A stretch of 64,000 bases of DNA, taken from NCBI GenBank assembly GCA_905213325.1, contig CAJMHW010000003.1:45441-109440 (forward strand), read 5' to 3'. Shown one piece after another: positions 9,641-19,956 of this stretch. The stretch comes from Collinsella aerofaciens. Lineage in GTDB: Bacteria > Actinomycetota > Coriobacteriia > Coriobacteriales > Coriobacteriaceae. The notes below the pieces were generated by a model. That model was not told where the DNA came from. It saw only the letters and a program-made list of their open reading frames with translations, and ran no database searches. The position numbers were made by a program, and so were the translations under genes. Position 1 is the first letter of the stretch, and each line of letters starts with the position of its first letter.

Positions 9641-9679
9641 CCCCACCCCTTCCCCCACCCCGCCCCACTACTCCACCCA
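9641..9679 (-). promoter_or_regulatory. TGGG(G) direct-repeat array upstream of mraZ, candidate MraZ boxes
   Basis: The minus strand carries TGGGG at 9641-9645, 9653-9657 and 9663-9667 and TGGGT at 9675-9679, giving steps of 12, 10 and 12 bp. Another TGGGG at 9621-9625 lies 20 bp further on, inside the promoter spacer. MraZ of E. coli is known to bind TGGGN repeats about one helical turn apart, so these are likely autoregulatory sites. Confidence 0.6.
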
Positions 9680-9715
9680 CCATATATTGCAAAACACCCC
9701 CAAGCATATGTTCGA

Positions 9716-9735
9716 AAACACAATATGTTGTGTTT
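9716..9735. promoter_or_regulatory. Perfect inverted repeat AAACACAA-N4-TTGTGTTT
   Basis: Two perfect 8-bp arms with a 4-bp TATG spacer in an AT-rich patch 180 bp upstream of mraZ. The size and symmetry are those of a dimeric repressor/activator site. No cognate regulator can be named. Confidence 0.45.
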
Positions 9736-9777
9736 ACAGCAACAGCGGGATGCCACCTGTAGAACCACGCCCGCGAA

Positions 9778-9803
9778 CCTCAACCTTCAAGTTGACCTTG
9801 AGG
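9778..9803. promoter_or_regulatory. Interrupted palindrome CCTCAA...TTGAGG
   Basis: Outer 6-bp arms CCTCAA/TTGAGG enclose a near-palindrome TCAAGTTGA. Similar TCAAGTT/AACTTGA units occur at 57838-57887 upstream of the secreted hydrolase. The form resembles MerR/SoxR-type operators, but no such regulator is encoded in the window. Confidence 0.35.
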
Positions 9804-9897
9804 CGATTTTTACGTCCCTTTACACGCCGTTCACATCGCCCCCAAACTCCCCCGCCCGCGGTACACACGGCCCACCACCGCGTCGGTGTCTGGCGAA

Positions 9898-9967
9898 AAA
9901 TGGGACGGGCCCCAGATTGCCCATGCGCGCAAAAGTGCGTCTCGGCAATCTGGGGCCCGTCCCATTT
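9898..9967 (-). terminator. Long perfect hairpin after xerD (24-bp stem)
   Basis: Two 24-nt arms (9898-9921 and 9944-9967) are perfectly complementary around a 22-nt loop. It begins 31 bp past the xerD stop and ends the pyrG-xerD transcript. The arm ends in AAA/TTT, so a short U run follows the stem on either strand. The stem is about twice as long as a usual intrinsic terminator. Confidence 0.75.
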
Positions 9968-9998
9968 AATATTTATAAATATGCAGGTCAGCGAGGTG

Positions 9999-10940
9999 CT
10001 AGCGATGTGCTAGCGGATGCGCCGCCAGATAGACCTCGGTCAGTTGCGTTCGGTCGACATGCGTGTAGACCTGCGTGGTCGATATATCGGCATGTCCCAA
10101 GATCTCCTGTAGCACACGGAGGTCTGCGCCGCCCGCAAGCATATGGGTGGCAAAGGAGTGACGCAGCGTGTGGGGATGGAGTCCCACCAGCCCCACCTGG
10201 CGCCCGTAGCGCTCACAGATGGCATGAATGCCCTGGCGCGACAGACGGCGGCCGTTCTTATTTAAAAAGACCGCCGAGGTCTCGGTTCCGCGGGCATGGG
10301 CCGCCAAGCGAGAACGCCCCTCAGTTACATAGAGCGTCAGAGCTCGCGCCGCGCTTCCCACCAGCGGTGACAGGCGTTCCTTTGAGCCCTTACCGCGAAC
10401 GAGCACAAAGCCATCGTCGATATGGATATCGCCCACATCGAGCCCCACCAACTCGCTCACACGTAAACCGCATCCGTAGAGCACTTCCAAGATGGCATGG
10501 TCGCGCAAGCCCATCTCGCCCTCGGGGAAGTCTTGATCGAGCAGCGCCGAGACATCCTCCACCGATAGATACTCCGGCAAACGCTCAGCCTTTTTAGGCA
10601 GGCGCAACGCCGCCGTTGGATTTTGGGCCACAGCCCCATCGCGCACCAAAAAGGCATGCAGGCCCTTCACGGCCGCAAGCGCACGCTCCACCGAGGCATC
10701 GGAATAGCCCCCATCGCGACGGTCGGCAACAAAGCCCTCCACGACCTGACGGGTCACCTCTTCAAAAGACACAATACCCGCCCGCTCCAGATAGGCGCAG
10801 TACGTCGTCAGGTCACGACGATAGGCCGCAATCGTGTTGCGCGCCAAACCCCGCTCGACCGCGAGGTAATCGAGATACTCCCCCGCCGCCACGGCGAGCG
10901 ACGAGGGAGTAGCTTCGGTATGTTCCTTATTCGCCGGCAC
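9999..10940 (-). CDS. xerD: XerD-type tyrosine recombinase
   Basis: 313-aa site-specific recombinase, the housekeeping type that resolves chromosome dimers at dif. An N-terminal SAM-like core-binding domain (about 10-105) precedes the catalytic domain with the full RKHRHY set: R160 (CGLRVSE), K184/K187 in RGKGSKER, H257 and R260 (HTLRHSF), H283 and nucleophile Y292 (VYTHVD). The GTG start at 10940 is chosen because pyrG ends 3 bp upstream; reading the frame further would run into pyrG. XerD rather than XerC is a guess from genome context. Confidence 0.85.
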   Translation of the reverse strand: MPANKEHTEATPSSLAVAAGEYLDYLAVERGLARNTIAAYRRDLTTYCAYLERAGIVSFEEVTRQVVEGFVADRRDGGYSDASVERALAAVKGLHAFLVRDGAVAQNPTAALRLPKKAERLPEYLSVEDVSALLDQDFPEGEMGLRDHAILEVLYGCGLRVSELVGLDVGDIHIDDGFVLVRGKGSKERLSPLVGSAARALTLYVTEGRSRLAAHARGTETSAVFLNKNGRRLSRQGIHAICERYGRQVGLVGLHPHTLRHSFATHMLAGGADLRVLQEILGHADISTTQVYTHVDRTQLTEVYLAAHPLAHR

Positions 10941-10942
10941 CC

Positions 10943-12610
<1,668 letters not shown>

Positions 12611-12732
12611 TTACCTGCGCTTCCCGTAGAAGTTGTTTATCCACATCTTACGGGTCTTCATTGTAATACTCGCACCGCGGACCGTTCGCAATTTTTCTCG
12701 CGTGCGATTGCATTTCTCAATCTTGAAACAAA

Positions 12733-12758
12733 ACGCCGCCCGGTTTCCCAGGCGGCGT
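12733..12758 (-). terminator. Terminator after the winged-helix gene
   Basis: ACGCCGCC/GGCGGCGT arms (8 bp, 10-nt loop) followed on the minus strand by TTTGTTTC. It lies 25 bp past the stop of the 12783-13121 gene and upstream of pyrG. Confidence 0.8.
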
Positions 12759-12782
12759 CGCTGTGGCAAGGGTTACATGCTG

Positions 12783-13121
12783 CTACCGATCAGCAACCTC
12801 GTCCTCAAGCATTTCTTGAACGAGCATGCCGGTACGGACGCCCTCAAGATACCACTCGCCACGTTCGGTGAGGCAAATGCCATTTGCAAGCTGACCGCCG
12901 TCGTCGCTATAACGCGAGACGACATCAATCATGCCTTCGGAATCCAAGCGATCGATTGCGGCGCGGACACGATACGGCGAAACCCCCACGCGCTCGGCAA
13001 GCGTTTTGCGCGAGAAACCATACGGCCCGCCATTGTCTTCGGTTTGCTGGTCGATCTCCATCAACACCAGCACCTCGACACGCTTCATATCGTTGACACT
13101 CGCACGACCCTTGCCCGCCAT
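12783..13121 (-). CDS. Winged-helix DNA-binding protein
   Basis: 112-aa cytoplasmic protein with a winged helix-turn-helix: KRVEVLVLMEIDQQ, then recognition-helix region SRKTLAERVGVSPYRVRAAIDRLDSEGMIDVVSRY and a wing ending in LTERGEWYLEG. The C-terminal VRTGMLVQEMLEDE may be a dimerisation helix. The start at 13121 has GGAGG five nt upstream; longer readings lack a site. It is a single-gene unit with its own terminator. The regulated genes are not evident; pyrG directly downstream is one candidate. Confidence 0.75.
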   Translation of the reverse strand: MAGKGRASVNDMKRVEVLVLMEIDQQTEDNGGPYGFSRKTLAERVGVSPYRVRAAIDRLDSEGMIDVVSRYSDDGGQLANGICLTERGEWYLEGVRTGMLVQEMLEDEVADR

Positions 13122-13310
13122 AGCAGCCTCCTCAAACCGAGCACGAGCATCTAACGCGCCGTGCGCGACCGACACACCTCACGATGGCAGGTAATATCCA
13201 TCATGCGGCATCCCGCTAAGGATGAAACAGTTACGGTTATTGTATACCGCTCAAATTGTTTCTAGGCAGGTAAACAGCTATTTTTCGCCGAAATAGGCGC
13301 TTTATTGATC

Positions 13311-13343
13311 AAAAAGCCGTACCGGGCGCTAACCCGATACGGC
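13311..13343 (-). terminator. Terminator after the DUF1846 gene
   Basis: GCCGTA-CGGG arms pair with CCCG-TACGGC (one mismatch) and are followed on the minus strand by CTTTTTG. It lies 35 bp beyond the stop of the 13378-14859 gene. Confidence 0.8.
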
Positions 13344-13377
13344 CAAAATGCAATGCAATTACCGCGGTGCTTCAAAC

Positions 13378-14859
13378 TTAGCGATGGAAGAAACCGCGGC
13401 GCTCAAACTTGGGCTCGCAGCACACGTTGATACCCAGTTTGCGCAGTACCGTCTCGTCCGTCGGCGAGATAATCACGCTAAAGAAGGCATCGCAACCGCG
13501 CAGCTGCTCCAGGCCCGAAAGGACGCGAGCGGCCGTCTCACTCGTGGCCGAGGTGATCGACAGCGCCATAAGCGTCTCGTCGGTGTGGAGGCGCGGGTTT
13601 TTGCTGCCCAGGAAATGCGTCTTGAGCTTGCTGATGGGCTCGATCGCCTCATCGCTGATAACCTCGAGCTCAAGGTCGACGCCCGAGACGTGCTTGAGGG
13701 CGTTCATAATGAGCGAACTTGCGGCGCCCAGGCGCGTGGAGGTCTTACCGGTCACCACGGAGCCATCGGGCATGACCATGGCACCCACGGGACCACCCGT
13801 CAGTTGCTCCCTGGTGAGGGCCGCCGAGCGCGCCGGTGAGTAGTTCTTATCGATGCCGGCTTTCTTCATAATAATCTTGAGACGGTCGACTTGCTCATCG
13901 CCCACGCCGGTACGGCGCACATTTTCGACCGCGGTAAAGTAGCGGCGGACAATCTCCATCTTGGAAGCGTCGCGGCAGGCATCGTCATCGGTGATGGCAA
14001 AGCCGACCATATTGACGCCCATGTCCGTAGGGCTCTGGTAGGGGCTCTTGCCCAGGATCTTTTCCATCAGGGCACGGACTACCGGGAAGGCCTCGACGTC
14101 GCGGTTGTAGTTGACCGTGGTCTTGTTGTAGGCCTCAAGGTGGAACGAATCGATGATATTGGCGTCGTCGAGGTCAGCCGTGGCGGCCTCGTAGGCAATA
14201 TTGACCGGATGCGTCAGAGGAAGATTCCAGACCGGGAAGGTCTCGAACTTGGCATAGCCGGCGGCGGTACCGTGCTTATGCTCGTGATACAGCTGCGAGA
14301 GGCAAGTAGCGAGCTTGCCCGAGCCGGGGCCGGGTGCCGTCACGACAACGAGCGGACGCGTGGTCTCGACAAACTCGTTCTTGCCGTAGCCATCGTCGGA
14401 CACGATCAGATCGACATCGTGCGGATACCCCTCGATGGGATAGTGCAGCTTGGCGGGAATACCGAGCGCGTTCAAGCGGTTGCGGAACACATCGGCAGCA
14501 GGCTGGCCGGCGTACTGGGTGATGACCACAGCCGCGACGGCAAAGCCGTTGCCGCGGAACAGGTCAACCAGGCGCAGCACATCCTCGTCATAGGTAATGC
14601 CAAGGTCACCACGAGCCTTGTTTTTCTCGATGTGGTTCGCGTTGATCGCGATGATAACCTCGACATCGTCGGCGATGCTCTTGAGCATGCGGAACTTGCT
14701 GTCCGGTTCAAAACCCGGCAGCACGCGGCTCGCATGATAGTCATCGAACAGCTTGCCGCCAAACTCCAAATAGAGCTTGCCACCAAACTGTGAGATGCGC
14801 TCCTTAATGTGAGCAGCCTGCAGCTCGATATACTTCGCGTTGTCGAAACCCTGGCGCAT
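13378..14859 (-). CDS. DUF1846 (UPF0371) family protein
   Basis: 493-aa cytoplasmic protein matching the DUF1846 family by its opening MRQGFDNAKYIELQAAHIKERI, GGKLYLEFGGKLFDDYHASRVLPGF, and the nucleotide-binding-like VVVTAPGPGSGKLATCLSQLYHE. Family members are widespread in anaerobes and their biochemical role is unsettled. The start at 14859 has GGGAG seven nt upstream and matches the usual family N-terminus. It is a single-gene unit between two terminator regions. Confidence 0.85.
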   Translation of the reverse strand: MRQGFDNAKYIELQAAHIKERISQFGGKLYLEFGGKLFDDYHASRVLPGFEPDSKFRMLKSIADDVEVIIAINANHIEKNKARGDLGITYDEDVLRLVDLFRGNGFAVAAVVITQYAGQPAADVFRNRLNALGIPAKLHYPIEGYPHDVDLIVSDDGYGKNEFVETTRPLVVVTAPGPGSGKLATCLSQLYHEHKHGTAAGYAKFETFPVWNLPLTHPVNIAYEAATADLDDANIIDSFHLEAYNKTTVNYNRDVEAFPVVRALMEKILGKSPYQSPTDMGVNMVGFAITDDDACRDASKMEIVRRYFTAVENVRRTGVGDEQVDRLKIIMKKAGIDKNYSPARSAALTREQLTGGPVGAMVMPDGSVVTGKTSTRLGAASSLIMNALKHVSGVDLELEVISDEAIEPISKLKTHFLGSKNPRLHTDETLMALSITSATSETAARVLSGLEQLRGCDAFFSVIISPTDETVLRKLGINVCCEPKFERRGFFHR

Positions 14860-15017
14860 ATATGGCTCCCGTCCCGTTTCCATTTAATGTTCTAGGCGAT
14901 TATAGCGGAGCCCGCCCTCCCCGATACCCAGACCATCAACAGGCACCAACCAAACACGCCCACCGCAACCACCGGGGACCCGGGGCAGCTCGTTTAGAAC
15001 GGGGAACAAGTCACTCA

Positions 15018-15133
15018 GCACCAACAACAAAAACGTCGCAGGCAGAGCTGAAGCCAGCGAACGGGCACCAGAGCGAGCAAGCTTCCCCCTGCACCAACAA
15101 GGGGAACGTCGCAGGTTGAGCATAAGTCAGCGA
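15018..15133. repeat. Two imperfect 43-bp direct repeats
   Basis: Copies at 15018-15060 and 15091-15133 (offset 73 bp) share 34 of 43 positions, starting GCACCAACAA and containing AACGTCGCAG and CAGCGA. They lie in the non-coding interval upstream of the DUF1846 gene. No open frame spans them. Confidence 0.6.
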
Positions 15134-15163
15134 GCGACGTCCAGAACGTACAAGTTGGCATGA

Positions 15164-15204
15164 AAAAGGCAAGGCATAGACCTTCTGGTCATGCCTTGCC
15201 TTTT
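15164..15204. terminator. Hairpin AAAAGGCAAGGCAT / ATGCCTTGCCTTTT
   Basis: Perfect 14-bp arms with further imperfect pairing (AGACC/GGTC) towards the loop. It ends in T runs on both strands, so it can terminate either way. It separates the DUF1846 gene from the arginine cluster. Confidence 0.7.
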
Positions 15205-15247
15205 GAATGACAAATTGTCGTTCTGGGCGGTGCGCAGCGTCGACTGG

Positions 15248-15349
15248 TTGCGCGGTTCGTAGAACCGCGCAACATGAGAGCGCCCCCTCCCGCGCACGGA
15301 ACGGGAGGGGGCTAAAGGTAGGAGTCTACCGGTGGGTTGACCCCACCGG
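15248..15349 (-). terminator. Cluster of three hairpins downstream of the YfcC transporter gene
   Basis: Three strong stems lie in a row: 15248-15272 (11 bp, GTA loop), 15282-15312 (11 bp, GCCCCCTCCCG type) and 15329-15349 (8 bp). A weaker GATCCT/AGGATC stem follows near 15366-15381. None has a good T run. They occupy the 3' end of the minus-strand arginine cluster and may serve as transcription end or mRNA 3' protection. Confidence 0.5.
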
Positions 15350-15414
15350 ACAGACGATGACCAGGTGATCCTTTACAGGATCGTCAAGGTTTCCGTGGGG
15401 TACCCGTTGGGTAC

Positions 15415-16893
15415 TTAGAGCAACACGCAGGCGACGGTCAGGATGATGGCGCAGACGACGGAGAGCGCGACGATGAGCTTAAGGGCAAACTTGAGCCAGG
15501 TCGTCCACTCGATCTTGGCCAGGGCGAGACCGCCCATGATGGCGCCGGAGGTCGGGGTGAACAGGTTCACGACACCGATGGCGGCGGAGAAGATCATGAC
15601 CATGACCTCGGGCGAGAAGCCGAGCTTAACAGCCAGCGGTCCCATGATGGGCATGGAGACGGTGGCCATACCGGAGGTCGAGGGGATCAGGAAGGACAGG
15701 CCGAAGTAGACCAGGAAGCTCATGGGAGCGAAGATCACACCGGACAGGCCAGCCAGGGCATTGGCGGCAGCGTCGAGGACGTAGACGTCGAGGCCGGTGT
15801 TAGCCATGAGGACGGAGATACCACGAGCGAGGGCGATGACGAGAACAACGGACATCATGTCGGCAGCGCCGGTGATGAAGGTGTTGACGATCTGCTTCTC
15901 GGACAGGCCACCGATGATACCGATCAGGACAGCCATGAGGAAGAACCAGGTGGAAGCCTCGTCGAAGTACCACTGGCCAATGGGCAGGCCGGTGATCAGG
16001 GCAGACCAGCCCTGGACGACGGCGTTACCGTCGGCATCGTAGACAGCGCCAGCGTCAAAGAAGTTGGCGACGCCCTCGTTGAGGTCGGCCAGCGGGATGA
16101 AGCCGACGATCATGACGACGAAGGTGAAGGCAAAGGCGATCAGAACACCCTTCTGACGACCGGTGAGCTTGACCTCATTGTGAACCTCGGAAGCAGCCTT
16201 GCCGTGAGCCTCTTCGGCGTCCTTGAGCTCCTGCATCGACAGGATGGTGGAACCCTTGTCAGCCTTGACCTTCTTGGCATAGCTCATGACGAAGAAGATG
16301 GACATAGCAGTGGTAACAATCCACAGGACGGCACCGAGGCCGATGATGATGGACTGGTTGACCTCAATGCCAACGCCGGTCAGAGCGTCGACGGCAGCGC
16401 CGACGGCGAACGGGTTAACCGTGGAGCCCAGGCAGCCGCAGCCAGCGCCGAGCAGGACGGTGGCGGCACCGACCATCGGGTCGAAGCCAGCGGCCATCAT
16501 GGTAGCGGCAAGCAAGGCGTAGAAGGGAACGGTCTCCTCGCACATACCATAGGTGGTACCACCGAGGGAGAAGATGAGCATCAGCACGGGAATGAGCATG
16601 ATCTCATTACCCTTAAGCTTCTGCACCAGGACGGCGATGCCGTTGTCCAGGGCGCCGGTCTCGGTCATCATGCCGAGGAAGCCGCCCAGGATCATAACGA
16701 AGAGGCAGACGGGCAGAGCGTCAGCGAAGCCCTTAATCGGGGCGGTGCAGAAATCGCTCAGACGGGCGGCAGTAACCGCGCCACCGGACGTGCCGGAGAC
16801 GATAACGGTAATCACTGCGACAATTGCCAGCAGAGCAAGAAGAATGGTGAACGATGAAGGCATACCGCGCTTTTTCTTAGCGGTCTCAGTCAT
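15415..16893 (-). CDS. YfcC/ArcD-type basic amino acid transporter, probable arginine/ornithine exchanger
   Basis: 492-aa membrane protein with about 12 helices and paired ion-transporter-type repeats: LGGTTYGMCEETVPFYALL in the first half and FLIPSTSGMATVSMPIMGPL in the second, signatures of the YfcC/DUF3360-like ion-transporter superfamily group. A charged loop at about 220-255 separates the halves. It is the last gene of the arcA-arcB cluster, where an arginine/ornithine antiporter is expected, so that substrate is inferred. The start ATG at 16893 is chosen with GGGGGG upstream; ATG at 16902 is possible. Confidence 0.8.
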   Translation of the reverse strand: MTETAKKKRGMPSSFTILLALLAIVAVITVIVSGTSGGAVTAARLSDFCTAPIKGFADALPVCLFVMILGGFLGMMTETGALDNGIAVLVQKLKGNEIMLIPVLMLIFSLGGTTYGMCEETVPFYALLAATMMAAGFDPMVGAATVLLGAGCGCLGSTVNPFAVGAAVDALTGVGIEVNQSIIIGLGAVLWIVTTAMSIFFVMSYAKKVKADKGSTILSMQELKDAEEAHGKAASEVHNEVKLTGRQKGVLIAFAFTFVVMIVGFIPLADLNEGVANFFDAGAVYDADGNAVVQGWSALITGLPIGQWYFDEASTWFFLMAVLIGIIGGLSEKQIVNTFITGAADMMSVVLVIALARGISVLMANTGLDVYVLDAAANALAGLSGVIFAPMSFLVYFGLSFLIPSTSGMATVSMPIMGPLAVKLGFSPEVMVMIFSAAIGVVNLFTPTSGAIMGGLALAKIEWTTWLKFALKLIVALSVVCAIILTVACVLL

Positions 16894-17040
16894 AGTTCTC
16901 ATCCCCCCTTCATAAATCATTTACTGATCTCGCCCGAAGCGGCTCTTCCGTGCCGTGCCTGCCGCCTGGTGCGAGATATTTACCAGACAAAGCCGCTCGG
17001 GGTGTGCAGCAAGACACCCCGAGCGAGATGCTAGATGCTC

Positions 17041-18036
17041 TTACTTGAGCGTGGCGTACATGACAGCCTTGATGGTGTGCATGCGGTTCTCGGCCTCGTC
17101 GAAGACCTTGGAAGCGGGGCTCTCGAAGACCTCGTCGGTGACCTCCTGCTCGGTGATGCCGAACTGCTCGCACTTCTCGGCGCCAATGGTGGTGTTGGTG
17201 TCGTGGAAGCTGGGCAGGCAGTGCAGGAAGATGGCGCCCGGGTTGGCCATAGCCATGACCTCGGAGGTAACACGATACGGGGTGAGCTGAGCGATGCGCT
17301 CGGCCCAGACCTCGTCGGGCTCGCCCATGGAGACCCACACGTCGGTGTAGATAACGTCGGCACCGGTGACGCCGTCCTTGACGTCGGTGGTCAGCTTGAT
17401 GGTGCAGCCGTTAGCCTCGGCGATGGGCTTGCAGGCCTCGATGACGTCGTCAGCGGGCATGCACTCCTCGGGGCCGCAGGCCACGAAGTTCATGCCGAGC
17501 TTGGAGCAGACGACCATGAGGGAGCGAGCGACATTGTTCTTGCAGTCGCCCATGAAGACGAGGGTCTTGCCCTTGATGTCGTAGTTGAAGTTCTCCTGGA
17601 CGGTCAGGATGTCGGCGAGCATCTGGGTGGGGTGCCACTCGGTGGTCAGGCCGTTCCACACGGGCACGCCGGACTTAGCAGCGAGCTCCTCGACGTCGTC
17701 CTGGGCAAAGCCACGGAACTCGATGCCGTCATACATGCGGCCGAGAACGCGGGCGGTGTCCTCGATGGACTCCTTCTTGCCCATCTGCGACGAACCCGGA
17801 TCGAGGTAGGTGACGCCCATGCCCAGATCCATGCCGCCGACCTCGAAGGCGCAGCGGGTACGAGTGGAGGTCTTCTGGAAGAGCAGAACGATATTCTTGC
17901 CCTCGAGATAGCGGTGCGGAACGCCAGCGCGCTTCATATCCTTGAAGTTCTTGGAGAGCTTGAGCAGGTACTCGATCTCCTCGGTGGTGAGGTCGAGAAG
18001 CTTGAGGAAGCTACGGCCGGAGAGGTTAACACCCAT
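17041..18036 (-). CDS. arcB: Catabolic ornithine carbamoyltransferase
   Basis: 331-aa enzyme that splits citrulline phosphorolytically to ornithine and carbamoyl phosphate in the arginine deiminase pathway. Family motifs are S57-T-R-T (carbamoyl phosphate loop), H135-[11 protein letters not shown] (ornithine loop) and H272-C-L-P with SFHD. It follows arcA by 105 bp, an interval holding a 10-bp GC-rich stem (CCGGTGCGGT/ACCGCACCGG) and a small GCCCGTT stem without T runs. Context with arcA supports a catabolic rather than anabolic role. Confidence 0.95.
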   Translation of the reverse strand: MGVNLSGRSFLKLLDLTTEEIEYLLKLSKNFKDMKRAGVPHRYLEGKNIVLLFQKTSTRTRCAFEVGGMDLGMGVTYLDPGSSQMGKKESIEDTARVLGRMYDGIEFRGFAQDDVEELAAKSGVPVWNGLTTEWHPTQMLADILTVQENFNYDIKGKTLVFMGDCKNNVARSLMVVCSKLGMNFVACGPEECMPADDVIEACKPIAEANGCTIKLTTDVKDGVTGADVIYTDVWVSMGEPDEVWAERIAQLTPYRVTSEVMAMANPGAIFLHCLPSFHDTNTTIGAEKCEQFGITEQEVTDEVFESPASKVFDEAENRMHTIKAVMYATLK

Positions 18037-18141
18037 GGTTCGATTCCTTTCGAAGAAATGAATTACGTAAGTATTAGTGTTGCCCGTTTAACGGGCGAAG
18101 CCGGTGCGGTTGTAGGGGGACCGCACCGGAAACGGAAAGAC

Positions 18142-19383
18142 TTAGAGGTCCTCGCGCCAGAAGGGCATGCTCATGCAGCGCGGGCCGCCGCGGCCGCGGG
18201 AGAGCTCGGCGGAGGGCACGACGAGAAGGTCCAGGCCCTCCTTGTACAGCACGTCGTTGGTGACGGTGTTGCGGGCGTAGACGCAGATCTTGCCGGGCTC
18301 GACGCACAGGGTGTTGGAGCCGTCGTTCCACTGCTCGCGGGAGGCCGCGATCGGGTCGCCGCCGCCGCAGGGGATCAGCTTGACCTGGTCGACGCCGGTG
18401 GCGTCCTCCAGGACGTGCTCGAGGGTGTCCTCGATCAGGCGGATGTTCACGTCGCCCGGGTTCTTGCCGGCGGTCAGCTCGTAGACGCGCAGGGTGCCCA
18501 TGATGGCGGGGTGAATCGTGAACTTATCGACGTCGATCTGGGTGAAGACCGTGTCGAGGTGCATGAAGGCGCGCGAGACCGGGATGTCGAAGGCCAGGAT
18601 GCGCTCGACCTTGGAGTCGGAGTTCCAGAAGATGTTCTGGGCCATGACGTCGATCGCGGCGGCCTGGGTGCGCTGGGAGATGCCGACGGCGAGGGTCTTC
18701 TCGTTGATGTTCAGCACGTCGCCGCCCTCGGTGTGGAACTGGCAGTCGCGGCGGAAGTACAGCGAGACGTCCTTGTAGTCGGGGTGGTACTTGAAGATGT
18801 ACTTGCCGTACAGGGTCTCGCGGTTGCGGGTGACCGAGTACATGCGGTTGAGGTTGACGCCCTCGCCGATGACCGCGAACGGGTCGCGGGTGAAGTAGAG
18901 GTTGGGCATCGGGTCGATGATCAGGTCGGACTCGGACTCGGAGTTGACCAGGGAGTCGAGGGTCGTGGACGCCGTGAGGGGCATGTCGATCTCGGACTTG
19001 GTCATGCCGGCCATGGTCTTCTTGACGAACTCGAGGTTGTCCTCGATGGAGTCCAGCTTCTCGCGGACGATCTGCGGCATGTGCTGGCCGCGGATGCCGG
19101 CCTCGGCGATGTACTGGTCGGTGAACTCGGCGCGGGCGCCGGGGACCTGGTCGAACACCTCGGCGACGAGGTTCTCGAGATAGAGGACCTCCACGCCCTG
19201 GTCCCTCAGGATCTGGGCGAAGGTGTCGTGCTCCTGCTGCGCGACCTCCAGGAACGGGACGTCGTCGAACAGGAGTCGCTCGAGCTCGTCGGGCGGCAGG
19301 TTGAGGAGCTCGTCGCCGGGACGGTGCAGGCAGACCTTCCTGAGCTTGCCGATCTCGGAAGGCACGTGCAGACCTTTCGTCAT
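18142..19383 (-). CDS. arcA: Arginine deiminase, copy 1
   Basis: 413-aa enzyme hydrolysing arginine to citrulline and ammonia. Motifs: LHRPGDELLNLPPDELERLL, FTRDPFA, HLDTVFTQID, and the nucleophile C403 in GRGGPRCMSMPFWREDL. Its protein is identical to that of the gene at 21231-22472; the copies share about 1.26 kb without a difference that I could find, from the stop codon (TAA here, TAG there) to about 24 bp upstream of the ATG. A GTAGGAGG site precedes the start. It is followed by arcB. Confidence 0.96.
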   Translation of the reverse strand: MTKGLHVPSEIGKLRKVCLHRPGDELLNLPPDELERLLFDDVPFLEVAQQEHDTFAQILRDQGVEVLYLENLVAEVFDQVPGARAEFTDQYIAEAGIRGQHMPQIVREKLDSIEDNLEFVKKTMAGMTKSEIDMPLTASTTLDSLVNSESESDLIIDPMPNLYFTRDPFAVIGEGVNLNRMYSVTRNRETLYGKYIFKYHPDYKDVSLYFRRDCQFHTEGGDVLNINEKTLAVGISQRTQAAAIDVMAQNIFWNSDSKVERILAFDIPVSRAFMHLDTVFTQIDVDKFTIHPAIMGTLRVYELTAGKNPGDVNIRLIEDTLEHVLEDATGVDQVKLIPCGGGDPIAASREQWNDGSNTLCVEPGKICVYARNTVTNDVLYKEGLDLLVVPSAELSRGRGGPRCMSMPFWREDL

Positions 19384-19465
19384 GGCCTCCTACCTTTCTT
19401 TCGGGCCCTTGTCAGGGCCGATTCGTTAGCGCCCCTCCGTGTGAGGCGTTATTGCTGACGACATA

Positions 19466-19531
19466 TTTATATCCAAAATCAGCTCATACTTCCACCTTGC
19501 CCCCGAACGGTTTTTTATAGGGGGTGAACGG
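19466..19531 (-). promoter_or_regulatory. arcA copy 1 promoter with GAACGG repeat pair
   Basis: Minus-strand TATAAA (19466-19471) lies 18 bp from GTGGAA (19490-19495), a poor -35. Ten bp upstream are GAACGG (19505-19510) and GAACGG (19526-19531), 21 bp apart. The same layout and spacing precede the second arcA. A weak -35 next to phased repeats suggests a promoter needing an activator; which one is unknown. Confidence 0.6.
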
Positions 19532-19760
19532 CATACACATATACTTCACGCATGGCACACTTCATCTTAATAAAGCGTATTTACGTGCTTAAACGCGTTT
19601 TAATCCTAAAATCAAATGGAACTAAACTTTGTTAAACCATCCTCAAATTGCATATTTCCAATAAAGCTATGAATAGAATTAGCGGTTCACACCGCGTCTC
19701 AACCATTTTCATTTTTATTCAGAAAAAAGTTTGTCCTATTCATTTCTGATAAATAAATTA

Positions 19761-19787
19761 CCGTTTACCAGACGCTTGATACCGTTC
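19761..19787. promoter_or_regulatory. Third 21-bp-spaced CCGTT(C/T) pair, opposite orientation
   Basis: CCGTTT (19761-19766) and CCGTTC (19782-19787) again lie 21 bp apart, on the opposite strand to the arcA promoter repeats, about 380 bp upstream of arcA copy 1. The stretch 19532-19867 is AT-rich and holds no gene; this pair is the only structure seen in it. Confidence 0.4.
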
Positions 19788-19867
19788 ACCGGAAACTCAG
19801 TATAAGGCCCAGCGGATACCGCCTCGCTTTACGGCCCCATTTGTAACAACTTGACTTCTCGGTATAG

Positions 19868-19907
19868 AAAAACGGACCCGCTTCCCCTAGGGAAACGGGT
19901 CCGTTTT
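19868..19907 (-). terminator. Terminator after the aminotransferase gene
   Basis: AAAACGGACCCG pairs with CGGGTCCGTTTT, with a second TTCCC/GGGAA stem inside. On the minus strand it is followed by TTTCTAT. It ends the aminotransferase transcript and separates it from arcA copy 1. Confidence 0.85.
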
Positions 19908-19956
19908 CGATTATCTTCGGCTAATTTGGATAAGGCCCCCGAAGACCATCGGAATC

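Noticed and set aside
18037..18141. Attenuator between arcA and arcB
   Set aside because: Two stems are present but neither has a T run, and no leader ORF rich in Arg codons was seen. They are more likely mRNA-stability stems.
17035..19458. 807-codon open frame on the plus strand opposite arcB and arcA
   Set aside because: It is an antisense shadow produced by the GC-rich codon bias of real genes; its repetitive Val/Asp/Leu/Gly composition and lack of a ribosome site show this. The same holds for long plus-strand frames at 3770-5749, 5798-7561 and 10994-12871.
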